Positions 1 through 14,800 of a stretch of 64,000 nucleotides of DNA are shown piece by piece (the first letter of the stretch is position 1; each line of letters opens with the position of its first letter). The notes below the pieces were generated by a model. It searched no databases, was not told where the DNA came from, and worked only from the letters and a program-made list of their open reading frames with translations. The position numbers were made by a program, and so were the translations under genes. The stretch lies in assembly GCA_032173965.1 (NCBI GenBank), contig CM063313.1, forward strand, positions 88,501 through 152,500, given 5' to 3'. Source of the stretch: Sitta carolinensis (taxonomy: Eukaryota; Chordata; Aves; Passeriformes; Sittidae).

Positions 1-3000
1 ATATCACAGCTGCTGACAGACTGATAGGAGACTCCAGGCAGGCATGTGTATTGGTGGCCATACTTAAGAGACAGTATTTGCTTTGCTGTGCTCAGGATGG
101 TTTTACACAAATTAGTAACCCTGGTTACTCATATATTCCCTAGCATGGAACTAAGTTGGGGGAACAATAAAATCACTCAATTCACCTCTTCATTGTTCTT
201 GTATAAGAAGATAACAGATCTAGGATCTATATGGGTTTTTTCCCCAGCCACAATAAAACTATCATTGGAAATTAAAGGCCTATATGCACAGCATGTGAGA
301 GCATGGATTTACCTAACATATAAATTATTTGAGAATGCTTCACCTTTGCATTAACTTTTTCCTGTAAAGCTGCAAAGGCCAGTGAGACCTTGGTTCATAA
401 GTGCCAATTTTTTAAAGCAGAGCTGCTGCAGAACAAGACTTCCAATATTCCTACCTCCCAAATCTGTGAATCAGTGGAGAATCTCATTTGTGTGTGTCAG
501 AGCCTTTACCAGCCCTCCTTCACCCCTGCTGTAATTTAGGCTTTCTGATGCAGCATATTTCCAAGTGTTCCTCTGAACACACCTGCCCTCTGGTATTTTG
601 AGAAAACAGAGTATTATCTAAAAACTTGCCTTGCAAAACTTACAGAAATAGTTCAACATGCTCCTTCTTGTTCAACTTAACAGTACATAATGCATGTGAA
701 CCATAGATTCCTATGGGTGATCCACTGTGCAGAGCTGTCAATAGATGGATAATGCAGTCATCACATCCTAAGAAACACCTTTTTCTTCTTCTTAATGTTT
801 TTGTCTTGACTTTTTAAGATTTTTAACTGGGGCTTACATGCATAAGACCAAATTCTGAGGGAGTTTCTGGGCCCCCTGCCTGATCTGTCTCTTTGTGTGC
901 ATGAGGCTGAACACTCAGTCGCTCACATAGCTGGAGAGTCCCAAAGTGAAGGATATTAAAACCTAATTTTCAGACTTAATTTTAGAAAAGGCTGCTTCAG
1001 TGCTATGTGGTACAGAGATATCTCATTAGCTCTTACCAGATCCCTGCCTTTGGAGGGCTCTTTCACTGTGCTAATGGCACTTTGACATTTTGTGGATTAC
1101 TCTTTCAGGTTCCATAATCAATTTAACGTTAACATTCATGCAAACTATTAATGAAATAATATTAAAAAAGAAAAATGTTCCTACAATACTGCAACATTTT
1201 AATGCCTCATTAAAATCATTAGTAATGCTAATATTAAAGAACTTACTTCATCTTTCAGAGAACCCCAAAATAAATCATAATCAAATGTTTGCTAACGTAC
1301 AGCCAGAGAAATAATTTATACATTACTGGCATATAGGCATCACGTACACTAAAGATGACACTGTAAGGTCACATTATTAAGCACTCACAACTAGTTCTGG
1401 CTTTGGAAACTCATTGTACACAGTATTATTTTATAATTATCATTAAACATACTGAATATTGTTTGTGGATTTTATTTATGAGGGAAAAAAAGGATACAAT
1501 GTGCCTCTCAGCCAGCCAGTGCTTTCATGGAATTCAAGTTGCAAACAATGACATGCTTCACTGACCTCAATGACTTACAAAGGCCATTTATATTCAGTAC
1601 TCTCATTTACTCTATCTTTAAAAATGAGTAAGGGACATATATTAATAGCAAGAAACTGGGAGAATGATTGCATCACTACCCATCTCCAGACTTATTGCAA
1701 CACTTCATTCTCCAGGAGTAGAACTGGCATGGGAAAGTAAATGTCATAGATAATATTTATATAATTTTTTCCTACATGTGTAAGGGTAGGCCGGTGGTCC
1801 TGTCTTTGCTGGCCAACTTTTGCATATCATCCTGAAGAGCTGCAGCCACAGGGGTAGCCTTTATTCAGTGAATTGTAAGGGTGAATCCCAGAGCAGAGTT
1901 CTGATTCGGGGCACACCAGAGCTTTAGACATGTAACAGGGACGTCCTTAACGGAGGGCTGGGAGGAGAGCTGGCTCCAGGTGGGGTCAGCACTGTGTCAC
2001 GCCAGCATTTTCTGGGAGTGGTCTACAGGAGTGACAAGGCAGGTGCTAATGCTGAGCTGGAAGGCGTTCTCAAATGGGTATATCATTTGGTTTAAACTAC
2101 TGTGGACATCCATTTACACCAGCGAGCCACTCATTCCCCAACCATCAGTCCCGTAACGACAAGTGATAAATGGGCAGGTAACTGAGCATCCAAACCCACA
2201 GCAAGGAAGCAGAGAAAGAATCCCTTCAGCCTTTCCCTAAGAGCCCCATGCTGTCAACTAGTTCAGCAGTGCAGGCACCAGGACTGGCCTCCTAGCCCCT
2301 CTCGGGGTGAGCCCAATGGACACGAGCTACCTCTTGGGTGAGGGTTGCCCCCTCCAGCACATGCTGGGCTAGGCAGGCCTGCTCCAAGGGCAACTGCAGC
2401 TTTCCCTGCCATGAGCCAAGGTTGTTATGTTATGCTGGAAGACATGCTGTGCTGCTGCACTCTAAAAAGGAGTTAGCTTGGCTTGGATGTTCTCCCCATT
2501 AAGCCACAGTATTCAATTCATCCCTCATTACGGAGCAAAAAATACACAATTTAAAAAAAAAATCACCTACTCACTGTTGGGTTTTGCTGGTTGCTGTGAT
2601 ATTTGAGACCAGATCCACTGGATTAAAGATGAGCTTTTGTCTTAACTTGCAAAAAGTGAAATACCCAGCCTTTCCCAGGTAGTGTCCCAATCTACTCACT
2701 GAACACCACTCTCCTTTACAGCAAAGACAGCGTTGTATGTCTTCCTTTTATTTCCACCATGAGCTGACCCAAACCCATTGCTGAACAGATTTTTCTTTAC
2801 AAAACCTCCTTGCGAAGCTCAACAAATAAATCCATAGCCATAACCTTCTGAATTCAAAATGAGAGGGCTGAATGTGGCATGGTTTACATTTTCTGTTTTA
2901 ATTTGTCATTTGGTATAGATGAAAGGTTAATTGTGTTTTCTCTTAATATATTTAATATATTGTAGCAAAAGCAAGCTCTAGAAATGATAAAGTAATTTGT

Positions 3001-6000
3001 TAAAAAACTCAGCTACATCATCTCTAGCCATTCATGTTCCCTTCACAGAGAAAATTAATTGTTCCAATCTAGTAAGCTACAGAAGAAATACAGCCGACAA
3101 AGGGTGAAATATGAACATCAATGGTAAGCTTCAAATTTACCCTATTTATTTTGAATGTAAGATCTCGTGACCCACTAAAATTCAGTTCACAGTGTTTTAT
3201 GAAAAATAATGGCTGAAATTGAATGTCTTAATTTACATTTAATGCAATTAAGAATGGTTTAAATTATGACTGATGAACAGCACACACAGATGTCAGTCAG
3301 TTTCATCAGAATAAATTGAAGTCAGTATCAATGAATGCTCCACTGATAAATCCCACTTTACATAAAATTAATAAAAATAAGGAAATATAATCCTTAGCTA
3401 ATTGCAAAATGTTCTGGAATTCCCCTGAATTTTGGAGGGGGTGGGGAAGTGTAAGTAGAGAAAGCCACAAAGTAGAGTATGAAGAGCAATTTATTTTCAG
3501 AGGTGTCCTATATAAAATTGTGTAATGGTCTGAAAGTTTACTACAAAGGACGTTTTTGTGCAGAATCACCTTGCTTTACTGGAATGAGTTGTGGAAGTGT
3601 GAGGAAGACACCTCTAATGGGCAGCTGTGCATGACCACAAAAGAGCTGTCCTCCTTGCAGTTTCCTGGGAAGTGCTGAGCCTCCACACAGGGTGCAGCAC
3701 CTGAACTGGTATTTCCCCTGCTTTTGCAGCTTGTTGGGGATCTGACATGCCTTTGCCAAACCTGGTGCCAACAAGAATTAGCCCAGAGTTTTCAACCCTG
3801 TTCAATAAACGCAATGGAAATATCATTTAGCTCTCTCACATGTAAAGACTGACAACTCCTCCATACAGGAATAGTCTTCTTGCTCTCTATTGGCATGGGG
3901 TCTGGAATGGCAGCATCACAGCTCACTGGGGGTCCCCTTAACAATTTCACAGTTAGAAGGGTAATTTTCATAAAATTAATATCAATTCAGACTGATTTCT
4001 GGATTATTTTTGAGGTACAGAAAGTGTACTCTGGAATTTCACCAAACATTTGATAAATGTTTTTCATGCTAACACATGAGGGCAGCTTTCATTCTGCATT
4101 CTGCATTGAAGAGATACTGTTGCTTTATAACAAATACGGGATATTTTTCAGTCTGCCTTCCTGGAGCAAACATTAGATATAGGGAGTGCTGGATTTTCAG
4201 CATTTGGCTTACGAACTCATGGAGCAGTCCTGCAGTCCTAGTGCAGAAAACAGATCCAACCAATGCTGAACTTGGGCGGATTTTGAGTGTTTTTTATGTT
4301 TCTCTAAGGACTGCAAAGGCTGATTTTAACAAATCTAAATTCTCAGGGTAAACAAAAATTCTTTCTGTAGAAGACCAGGACAATGCTGGAAAACACTGAG
4401 CTTCCTCATCACAAATGCTGCACTTGCTTGTGGTGGTCACATCACCAGACAAACTCTGAAGAACAGTTATCTGACACATGTGAACTATTTCCTGTGATTT
4501 CACAGGTAACCATAAATACTTTTATTTGTAGAGGCTGCAGGTTATCAATCATTTGTTTGTGTATACATAAACATCTCTGAGATAATCCCTTTTTCACATC
4601 AAATTATTTTCAGCCAAGTTGGAGAAGTTTTATGTGAAAGAATAATCATAATCTTCTAAGACCAAACACCAGACCTTCTAAAATGTGGGAAAAGACAAAT
4701 TATCATGCTACTATAACTAAACCTCCCAGCAGTATTTTATAGCTAGAAGCTTACATTTTCATGCCACAATTGTAGAACAAGTGGCAATACCAGAAGCTGA
4801 AGTTGGCACTTAAATGTACATGGTGTATTTTTTTTACGCAGGTAGGAAATGACTGTACCTCTTTCAGGATGTGCTTACTGCCTGTTGTATGTCTGTTCTT
4901 GTTCTGTGGCATCAGATTAATCAGGATGCCTTAATTGTGTATTCTCTCTGAGTGCGGGTGTTCATTGTCTGTATGTTAAAGAGTTGAGTGTCCTACCTGT
5001 CCTTATGCAATATGGCCACTGGGCCAGCATGTGCCCTACATAGATCGGTTGAAAAACATATTAAACCAAGGGAACTAGAATGATTTATACAGCTCCTTTC
5101 TGGTGCCCAGAGGGACAGAAATTTAGGTCACTGTAGCATCCTAAACTCCCACTTACCTTTTCCTGTGAAATGTTTTCTTGCCATTCCAAGCTCAGGTTGC
5201 TGGGCTTGCATTTCCATACCCCTGTGCAAAACCAGACACTGACCCAAAAGCCATGGGAAGCATCTGCCACCAACGGGAGCTGAGCACTACCTCTCCCTGT
5301 TCAAATCCATGGGAGCTGTGGGTGCTCCGCACCTGGTGTTAGCCAAGTCACTCATTTCGCCTCTGGACAGTATGGTGTCAAATACAGCCCATTTAATCCT
5401 TGCCAGAGACTGCAAAGGCACCAATTTAAGCACTTACCTAGGGCCAGATTCTCGAAATGGAGATGCCCAAGACTGCAAACCAAAAAATGAGGCATGGTCA
5501 GAAGTGCACTCAGAATTGCATGCAGTATTAGTACAACGTGTCTTTGCTATGCCCTTATTATCTTGTAGATATATAGTGTAATTTATGCTAATAGATTGAC
5601 TTCCAAATTTACCCTTGCTGTGTTAGTTACTTTTCTAGAAAGTACAAATGGCACACTGTTAGCAAAGAACCATAAAAAATTGGAAACAGAGGGCAGGGGA
5701 GCAGCCCATAGTGATCCACCCCAGACTCCAGTGCACAGAAAAGTGCCTTATATTTTATTCTCCTTGTATTTTCTCATGTTTTTTCAATTTAGTTTTAAAT
5801 GCATAGGGCTTCATGTGATGGAGTTTCTCTGCTTCCCGTGAAAAAATGCTCCAGAGCTGCATTATATATTTTGCTCTCAGGAAGCTTTTCCTGAATCTTT
5901 GACCTAAATTTTTTGTTTGTTAACTTCCTTGTATTACTCCTACTATATCTCTTTTGTCAGCCTAAGTAACTTTCCCCCTCTCATTTGATAGCTGTACCCT

Positions 6001-8790
6001 ACAAACATTTGCAGCATGCCATCCTATTCTTCCCTTGTGTAGTCAAACTACATATATTTTGGGGGTTTAACCCTTTTTTTTCAGCCATTCTTTCCATTCC
6101 CTTACCCACATTTGTTGCTCTTCTCCACACAGTTTGCTCTTTTGTTCAGACAAGAAAGCAAAGGATATTCTAAACGCATGTTTCTCTTGAAAATAAATGC
6201 TATGCTTTTGTTTGCTTGCTTTTCCAGCCACAAATTTTCCCCCTTGTAGGCTGATCATACAGATGGGAGCATAAATGAAGGGGGCAGGATTTGCATAGGC
6301 ATATAGACTGCCTTGGAGTGACACTGAATGCTAATAAAACTGGTTTAAGGGGATTTTCTACTTACATTTTTTTTTCCATTTGATTTTAAGAGATCATCAC
6401 TCAATGTTATATCTTAAACTGAAGAATCTAAGGCGAATGCTTTGACTCGATTTTAAAGACATTGAATTTTTTCTGCTGGTATAAATAGTATGGACACAGT
6501 AAAAGTACTTGAGAGAGCCTAATGAACCATTTCTTACACCCCATTACCTTTAGTCTGATATGACTGAGAGTACGGGTACTAATTATCCTCTCTTTCACAG
6601 GCACCGACATAGATCTACAGTAGGTCTTAAAACACAATATTCCATACAACTCCTAGCAGTATCTCATGTAATACATTTCTGTATTTTTTTCTAATCGAAA
6701 TTTAAATTAGAGGCATGCCACTTTCCATCTACCTGCCACTTATATATGTTTTATGAACAATTCTTTTAGATTACTTCCTACCCAAAAAAAAAGTGCAGGT
6801 AGCACACGACCAGTCACAGAGTGAGTCCTAAAAATTAAAGGATTTGTCTTTGAAAGGAGTGAGGCAACCATACTTCTTTAATGACAGAGAAGCTCTGCAC
6901 AGTGGAGACTAGCACAGAAAAGCTGCCAGTTGAGGGAATCAAGGGAGTGTGAGACGAGCACAAGATCAGAGCTCATTTCCCCTGAGTCTCTTGGAGAATA
7001 GAAAATTGCTTTTACTAGTTTAGTTCTGCTCTTCTGTACAAGAAAAGAGCAGGGAGCAAGGCTGATCTAGGGGGATAGGAAATCATGCATTGCTTTGCAC
7101 TGGTTTGCATTTCACAGATAGCCTTGCTGAGGTGATGCAGATGCATCAGGCAAGATGTATGCATGTCATTGTCAGTGGCTATGCTTTTGCAAATTATTTG
7201 TCAGACTTCCCAGGCTCAGGTCATGTGAGGAAGCTTGCCCACATCCTCCAAATTCTAGCCTTGTTGATCCAACTGGAATGCAAAGTGCAAGGCTCCAACA
7301 CCTCACTGCCATGGGTAAATCCTGCTCCTACCTGGAATGATGATTTGAATATTTGACTGTTACTGAGCTTGAACCTTTATCTCACGTCAGATGGAAGATG
7401 AAGTTTTCTATGGTTAACGAGGAAACACTTGGAAACATATGAGCTGCATATTGGGATGCAGATGGTTCTATAAGACAGTACATACATTTATAAAGGAGAC
7501 ATGTAAGGTCATTGGGAACCATCTGCTTTAAATATTTAAATGTCCTTACACTAAACGTATGAGTAGTTTTGCCCTGGACTTGTAATATTAGCCATCTACC
7601 AATTTTTTATAATAATGGTGAAACAAAAGAAAAATGGGAAGGTGGGAGACAAGGCATGGCAACCAATTTACAGCATCTGGGCCCTACACAGCCAGTTCAG
7701 CAGCAATGCAACCTGTCCAGGAGCAGTTTGCTCTTTTTGCCAGGGTTTGCCCCAAGGCAGGAGCATGTCCTCTGGGGCTGTCATAAAGTCCTGTGCTGCT
7801 CTGACCTGGGGGAAGGGAAGTCACTAAGCAATTTAAGTATCAGGAAACCTCCATGATCCTGCTCCTCCTTGGGCAGGGTCTTTCCATAAGGGTAGTTTTG
7901 GCATGATTTGCCTTGTCCAAACAGCAGTCAAAGACCTTTTCCTTGCACTAGTGCATATTTTAACTGAGCATCAAAGAGCTATGGCTCCAGAAAATCTTGC
8001 CCTGCTAAATCTGCAATAATTTTCCCAAGAAGACAGGTTTCCACTTTCTTTCAGTTGCCCCCAGTAACAAAACAAAATAAACCTTGTGCGTCCCCCTCTC
8101 TGCATTGTACTTCTTGCATGGTTTGAGAGCCCTATCCTTGCAGGCAGTCACACTGGCACTCAGAGAAACCGCACCCTTAACTGCCCTAGGTCCTACCAAT
8201 GCAGACCCATGCTTTTTCTGAAGGCAAAAGTAGTGTTATATAACTTTGGTCCTCCTTTACTTTATTGAAATATTTTTCACCAAACAGAACCACCCAGGTA
8301 GAGAGAGAGAGGAGCTGGAGAGCTTCCAGGAATGCAGCAATGCTCCAGCCCTGACTCTCAGCTGCAGCTCTGGAACCCACAGCACTGCAGTGCTCCCCAG
8401 AGCTCCCAAGGAGGAGCAGTCCAAAAGAATCCGCATACTCTGGATTTAGTTCCTTACTGCAGGTCTTGTAATCAACATGGGAAGACAGAGTGCACCAGCG
8501 TCTTTCCATCTCTGGGTTTCTCATCTGTGTTTATCTAAGACAGGTGCCTTGGGCTTCCTGGGCCAGTGTTCTCACAGTGCTGGATAACAGCATTGAAGAG
8601 CCCTGCTGGAGCAGGCCAAACATGGCACCCAGAGCAGGCAGAGCTGCAGCTCACACCTGTGCCACCACCAGAGTAGTTTCTTCATGTGTTTTGTGTCTCT
8701 GTCTCCTCTGTAATCCAAGGAACAGAATCCACACAGTCAAATTTTTAAATAGTTATCCAGTTTCATGCCCTTTGATGGGAATATACATAT
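1..8790. other. Intergenic, nothing recognised
   Basis: AT-rich sequence with no recognisable exon, RNA gene or transposon. Open frames are short and unlike known proteins. A moderately GC-richer patch at about 1,780-2,470 has no identifiable content. Old, unrecognised repeats may be present. Confidence 0.5.
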
Positions 8791-8826
8791 ATCATATTCA
8801 TCATACTTACATACACACACACCTAC

Positions 8827-8830
<4 letters not shown>

Positions 8831-8875
<45 letters not shown>
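8831..8875. repeat. (TA)22 microsatellite
   Basis: Alternating TA tract preceded by a short CA/TA-rich stretch (8790-8826). It gives rise to a spurious plus-strand open frame of alternating Ile and Tyr. Confidence 0.95.
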
Positions 8876-8879
8876 CTCC

Positions 8880-11800
8880 TGGGGTAACATTTTCCCTGAG
8901 GTCTGTCTTTGCACTACAGTTCTCCTGTTCATCTCTCTATCAAACATATGCAGGTATGGAGATTAAAAAATTTACCAGGACAGATGGATTGCTTTTGATG
9001 GTAAAAATCTGTTACCTACCAAAAGAAGGAAAGTTTTTCTTTTGCTCTCCTCTGAAAATAAGTGAGAAATAAAACCACAGCCAAAACAATTCATGATTTT
9101 TTTTTTTTAGTCTGAATCATTCTCTCTCAGACTGCCTTGAACTGTAAGAATAGTTCTGCCTGCAATTACCAAAGCCTAGGAGCATACCAGGATAACCTCC
9201 TTCCCCAACATGAAGCCTTCAATCATACTATTGAAAATTATATTTGGTTGTTGTTGCTATTGCATTTCAGTGATGTTATGATTTAGAGCCTTGTCTTACA
9301 CCTACTGAGGAGAAAAGACAAACTCCACCACCTTCTGGGAGCCCCCACGCTCTTCCAAGTTCTCTTTGAGATTGTTTGGTTTAGGTTTGCTGGTTTTTTT
9401 TCATTTTCCCCAGGAGACCTTAGTCTGTGTTATTACAGATTCACTACATGTATCTTATCTTTATTTTAGTATTTCCGTCCTTTTTAAAGATCCCTTTACA
9501 AATACTACTTGCACCATCTTGATAGCAGTTTTCACTTCAGAGCAACAATGTGACTTCTTAATGAAATCTGTGCATCTGTGTATCCTTGGATAATATTCAC
9601 AATAAGCCCCAAATGGCTACCCAGAGAAAGAGTGAAGAATCTGGAAAGAAGAGGGGAGAAACAATAAAAAGGCTAGATGAAAAGCAAACGTGTGGGAAAT
9701 AATTGCATTGCTTTGCTTGCACAATTAAAAAGCATATCAGAGGAAAACAGTTAATGCTCACTGAGTGCATACAGGAGTTTTAAAGCTTTAGTGTCAGCTC
9801 AATTATAAACCTACCCTAACAACAGCTCACTGATTTATAAAGCAGATTACATTCTCCAGCAGCCAGAGATGGTCTCTTTGGCACCACCTGCAGCCACCTC
9901 CTCCTGCTTTCCTTGTCTTTTAGAGCATCATAGATTACTTGGGATGATTTCAGACTGTCAGGGCTCAAAAACAGCTGTTCCTTTTCTGGAAACCAAACAG
10001 CCCAGCCTTTCACTTTCTATGGCAACAACAGTGAGCCCTTTGCAATCTGACCTGCCAAGGAAAAAATGCTGTTAATTAAATGTTAATTGCCTTAATGCAG
10101 TATGCATTATGTGGAAAAATGTAAGTTATTTTAATCTGTATTTTAGAGAACACATCTGAGGCTTAAAATGCCAGGCAGAGGCACCTTATAAATTGACAGA
10201 TATATATTGCTTTTGCCCCTTTGGTGTTAGAAGAGACTTCTATGTATGAGTTTAATAGAGGTGTTGTTCTATTATTTTTCATACAATTTAATTTTATTTC
10301 TATGCAAACCCAAATGAAGCATTAATAGCCAATTTTGAGTGGTATTAAGATGAATTTTTTAAATTACATACATTATTTCTTTTTCTTTTAAAATATATCA
10401 GGCTCTGAGCCTTTCTAATTCCAGCAGAGTGTGTGGTTCGATTGAGGGATCTTTATTCCTGGATAGACACCAACGCCTTTGTGTTGCCCCCTCAATGGTA
10501 GGCAGGCACCTGTATGGCCATTCTCAGAGGGGCCGTGCCATGCGACACTTCCAGCACCCTGAGGGAAATAGGATTGTCAGCTTCTCAATTTGAAGGGCTC
10601 CTCTGAAGCAACCTGTCTCACTCCTGTAACCTTCTGCTCAAAAACCTTGCCTTCCCTTAAACTATTTAGCACCCAGGCTAAAAGACCTCATTACTGCAGC
10701 AGTTCTTCTGCCAGCTTGGGCCAGGCCCTGAAAAGATTTTCCACCTCCAAGAATGAGGTGATGGGGATGAGAGGAACTAGAAAGCACAAACTTTAGTGAT
10801 GTGTGGGGGAACAAATTCTTCAAAGCTGCTTGCTCTGGCCAAAATTCATTGTAATGGCTGTCATGGTACAGGAGTGCCCAAAGGTTCCCGTCCGGGGATG
10901 GCTGGGTATGTTACGCTGCTTTTTCTCCTGGCCAAGTTTATTATTATATTTTACCTAAGACTGCTGTAAATGCCATGATGGTCTGTGCAGGGCATTGCAG
11001 GTGATGCAACAGAAATGCCTACACAAAAAACTAAAATTTAAAAAAATTTATTCCCATTAACTTTTGGCTAACTTAAGAAGCAATGGGGATGAAAATGCTT
11101 GTGTAAAATCACTGATCATATACCTATGTTGTCCAAACTGTCTTCTGGGAAGAATAAATTGTGCAGGGATATAAAAGACAGACCTGATAGCAGCAACCAT
11201 AAATATGTCACTCTCCTTTCTTCCCTTTTTTAAATTATCTGCAATTCACAAAGGCAAATTACCAAAGCTAACAGTAGGGAAGGGTCTACTGTTCAGCTTT
11301 TTTTCCTGTGCAAACAGATAAATGGAATCTGATGAAGTTCTGCAGGTTTACACTAGCAGCAAATGCCACTTAAATAAACTGCATACATGCTGCAGTGGTC
11401 TCATAGGGACGTGGGAATACCTGCTTCTGTGATTTGATGCAAAACTATTTATGGACTCAGAATTAAACCCTCTAGACAGGAAGCTGCCAGAAGAAAGATG
11501 TCAGCAGAGGCAAGTCTCTCAGGGAAGCAACAGCACTGCTAGCATAGCCCAGGGCCCTGCCTAAACACAGAGTTAGCATCCATTCCAGAGATCTGAGCCT
11601 CTCTCAACCACATCTGGATTTGATCTCCAGTGTTTCAAAATCTAGGCAGTCTCGGTGTTTTTTGGATTGCTACATGCATTATTTTTCTCATCTTAAAGCT
11701 GCCCATGTAGAGAAAAACACAAGACTTCAGTAACAGTTACCAGCATGATTTGGTTTTATTACCTTTCTGTTCAAGACCCTTGTTTCCCCTTGTAGCATGT

Positions 11801-14800
11801 CAAATTGCCCCCAAAACCATATTATACAGCAGAGAAATGTCGTTCACACTTCACTGGCTATTGATTTACTTTACTTATTGGCACAAAATCAGCCTGAGAT
11901 AAACATTTTGTCCCCCATTTCCACTATTGTAAGCGATATAGTTCACTGCAAGATAGGCAAACCCCAATGTGCGGGGTCACAATTTGACATGGCTTTCTAA
12001 TCAATGTGTGAAAAATTACCTAATGAATAATGGGTTGCACATTTCCACAAACAAATTAACCAGGGTGAGACTGAAACTAATGATTATATTTATCTAATGT
12101 AATTTCACATCTGTTACTAGAGCTAGTAATTTTTTTTTCTTTCCATGGCATCCTTAGAATTGCAGCCTAGCTTTTGAAAGACAGACATTTTACAACCATT
12201 CAAACACATAATGTCTAGTGTCATATATATAATTTTAAAACCACAACATATTTGGGAAATTTGTTACTATTCTACATTTTCTGGGGGTCAAACTGCCTTT
12301 TGAAATGTGGTGTGGTTTTCACACTGGAGCCAGGGTGCTGCAACTGACACCTCCCATACAGGGAACAACAAAAGTAATCTTTTCCCCCATATACTGCCTG
12401 ATAGTTTTCACTGTAGTTAGTGTATTGTTATTTACAGATGACAGTGGAAGAAACCTCACAGTCATGTTCTTTTTCTTCTTCTTAAAATAGATTTGTGTTT
12501 TCCTGATGAAATTATCAGTTTTGTAAAGCAAATATTCCTGGAATCTGACTGCTGACCCCACACATATTCAGAAAGTAGACAGAACCTAATGCCGCAGGAT
12601 CTTGTCAGAGGAGGGAAAAGCAACTGGCTCTGTGGGGTTTGCTTTCCAGCTGGGGTTTTTATTCTCCAGGCACAACAAAATATCTTGCTTGGGGTGACAA
12701 AAGTTGCTCAGGCACCCTCCCTAGACTTCAGAATGTGAGGCATTAACTTGTCTGTCCCTCTCCCAAGAGAAATGTTTCAAAGAAGGGCTTCAAAGACCAC
12801 CAGGGAAGGACATAGAGGACAATGCTGGGGTTTCCTCCCCTGAAGCTGGCTCAACTCAATCCCCATGGGGGGATATAGACCTCCTCTTGCAGGAACCATC
12901 TTCATTCCTACTGTTGGGGGCTATGTCTGCTCTGCATCATCAACTGGCTTCCAGTTGTCTTTAAAGATGTTGCAAGAAAAGCAAGAGTCTCCAAATGGCA
13001 TCACTACTTGAATCAATATTATTAAACAATTTCACAACCTGTCTCAGTTGTGGTGGCAGCTTTCATAAGGATTTATTATCCAGAAAGAGAAGAAGAGAGG
13101 GGACTGAGAGTGCACGGAGGTTTGAAAGTCATTGTACCGAGAGTTTAATTATTGTATTTTTCACTGAAGTTGAAAGTATTGAGGAAAATCTAGCCAATTT
13201 CATATTACCTCATGTGATTAAAGAAGTTGTATGATTGTTCAGAATGTGTAATTGCCTTTCAGTACAGCTGAGCTGAAAAAAAGCTTTTTGACTTCACATC
13301 CTTAATACTTGGTGGTATTTGTAGCTTCATAGGACTAGCCAAACAAAACTGAGAAATTAGAACCAGTTTTATTCCAAAAACATTCTGATAATTGTTTTGA
13401 CTGAAAATTATGGTAACTCAGTGTGTATTTCTGTTTGGATTTGTGTGTATGGGCTGTTTTTAATAGTATATGTTTATGTCATCTTCATTGAGAAGAGTCC
13501 TCTATGAAACCATGTTGTGTATAGGGCAATATATAACTTCACAGGCAGGTTTTCAAACCACAGGAAAAAATTGTGACACAATATCACGTTTATTACATGG
13601 AGTAAGACATGCAGACATGCAGATGTCCTTCAATTATGTGCCTTATAAGTCTACAGTAATGTTTTCTTTTTAAAAAACTCTTTTGTATTTGTCTTCTTTA
13701 TTGAGAACAGAAACTCTGAATGTGCAGTACTACAAATACTTCCTTTTTTAAAAAATGAGAGCAGATAGCACTCATTCCTTTCAATGTTCATTCCAGAAAT
13801 AAATGACCTTGTTTTACCCATAAGCTTGTAGGACAGCTGAGGGCAGGTCACTCTAAAATTGTCTGGTTACAAAGTAGACCTCTGGATCTCTTGATTTGGC
13901 GATTCCCTGTTCCACCAGCTACAGAAGAGGAGTCCATGCTCTACTATTACATTGCCTAATAAAAATAGATTACATATTTCTACAAACAAGATAACCACAG
14001 AAACAGACACTATCAAGTGTCAGCCAGCCTGGCAATAGTTGAGCTGCGTCCTTCCGATGAAGCATCTTCTGCAGTAGCTTGTTAATCCCTGCCTACACAG
14101 TGGAGAACTCTGGTGTAACAACTGAAGAGGAGTGTTTCTGACCTGTGGACTGTGAGTGCACTGGGATAACATCAGTGCATCCATTTTGCTCACAGAGATT
14201 GAGACACTGCTGCCCCTGGGGGAGGCAGGAGGTGGGTAGGTGCCAGGAACATCCCTCTGCACTGGGGCAGCTGAGCAGCTTGACAGTCAACACCTGGCTC
14301 ACAGGTAACTCTGGTGGAGTTCCAGGGCATGTGTGATGGCAGTTGAAAAACAGTACGAAAATAGAGCACAATATAATAGAGACAAACTCATGTGTAGCCA
14401 CCCTGTCACAAACACTTGACTGCCCAAATGCACCATTCTTCCTAAAGTGCTTTCTTTTCCCTACTGTGAGCACGATGACTGTAGCATGTCCTGGGCTGCC
14501 ACAGTCTGCAGAAGCCACAGTGAGAGGGCTTTGACAAGGCATGGAAAACCCAGGGATCTCTTTTTCCCTGGGGACCACAGTGACAGATATAGGTAGAGTT
14601 GCTTTGGGACTGAGCTCAGGAAAACATTTGATCCCTGCTCATAACAAGCATATTCACTCAGTAATTTTTGTTTCTCCATTATCTAGCACATTTGCTTCAG
14701 TTAATGTCTCTTAGCCTAAGCCAGGCTCACTCAGTCCTGAAGACATAACTCAATACAAGCAATTCCTGTTTTAATAATTCACTGATTGCTGCATAGGCCT

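Noticed and set aside
8490..8966. Plus-strand frame of 158 codons
   Set aside because: Held open by the TA microsatellite (alternating Ile/Tyr).
14093..14578. Minus-strand frame of 161 codons
   Set aside because: No known domain, Cys/Ser-rich, overlapped by frames on both strands; no splice or promoter context.
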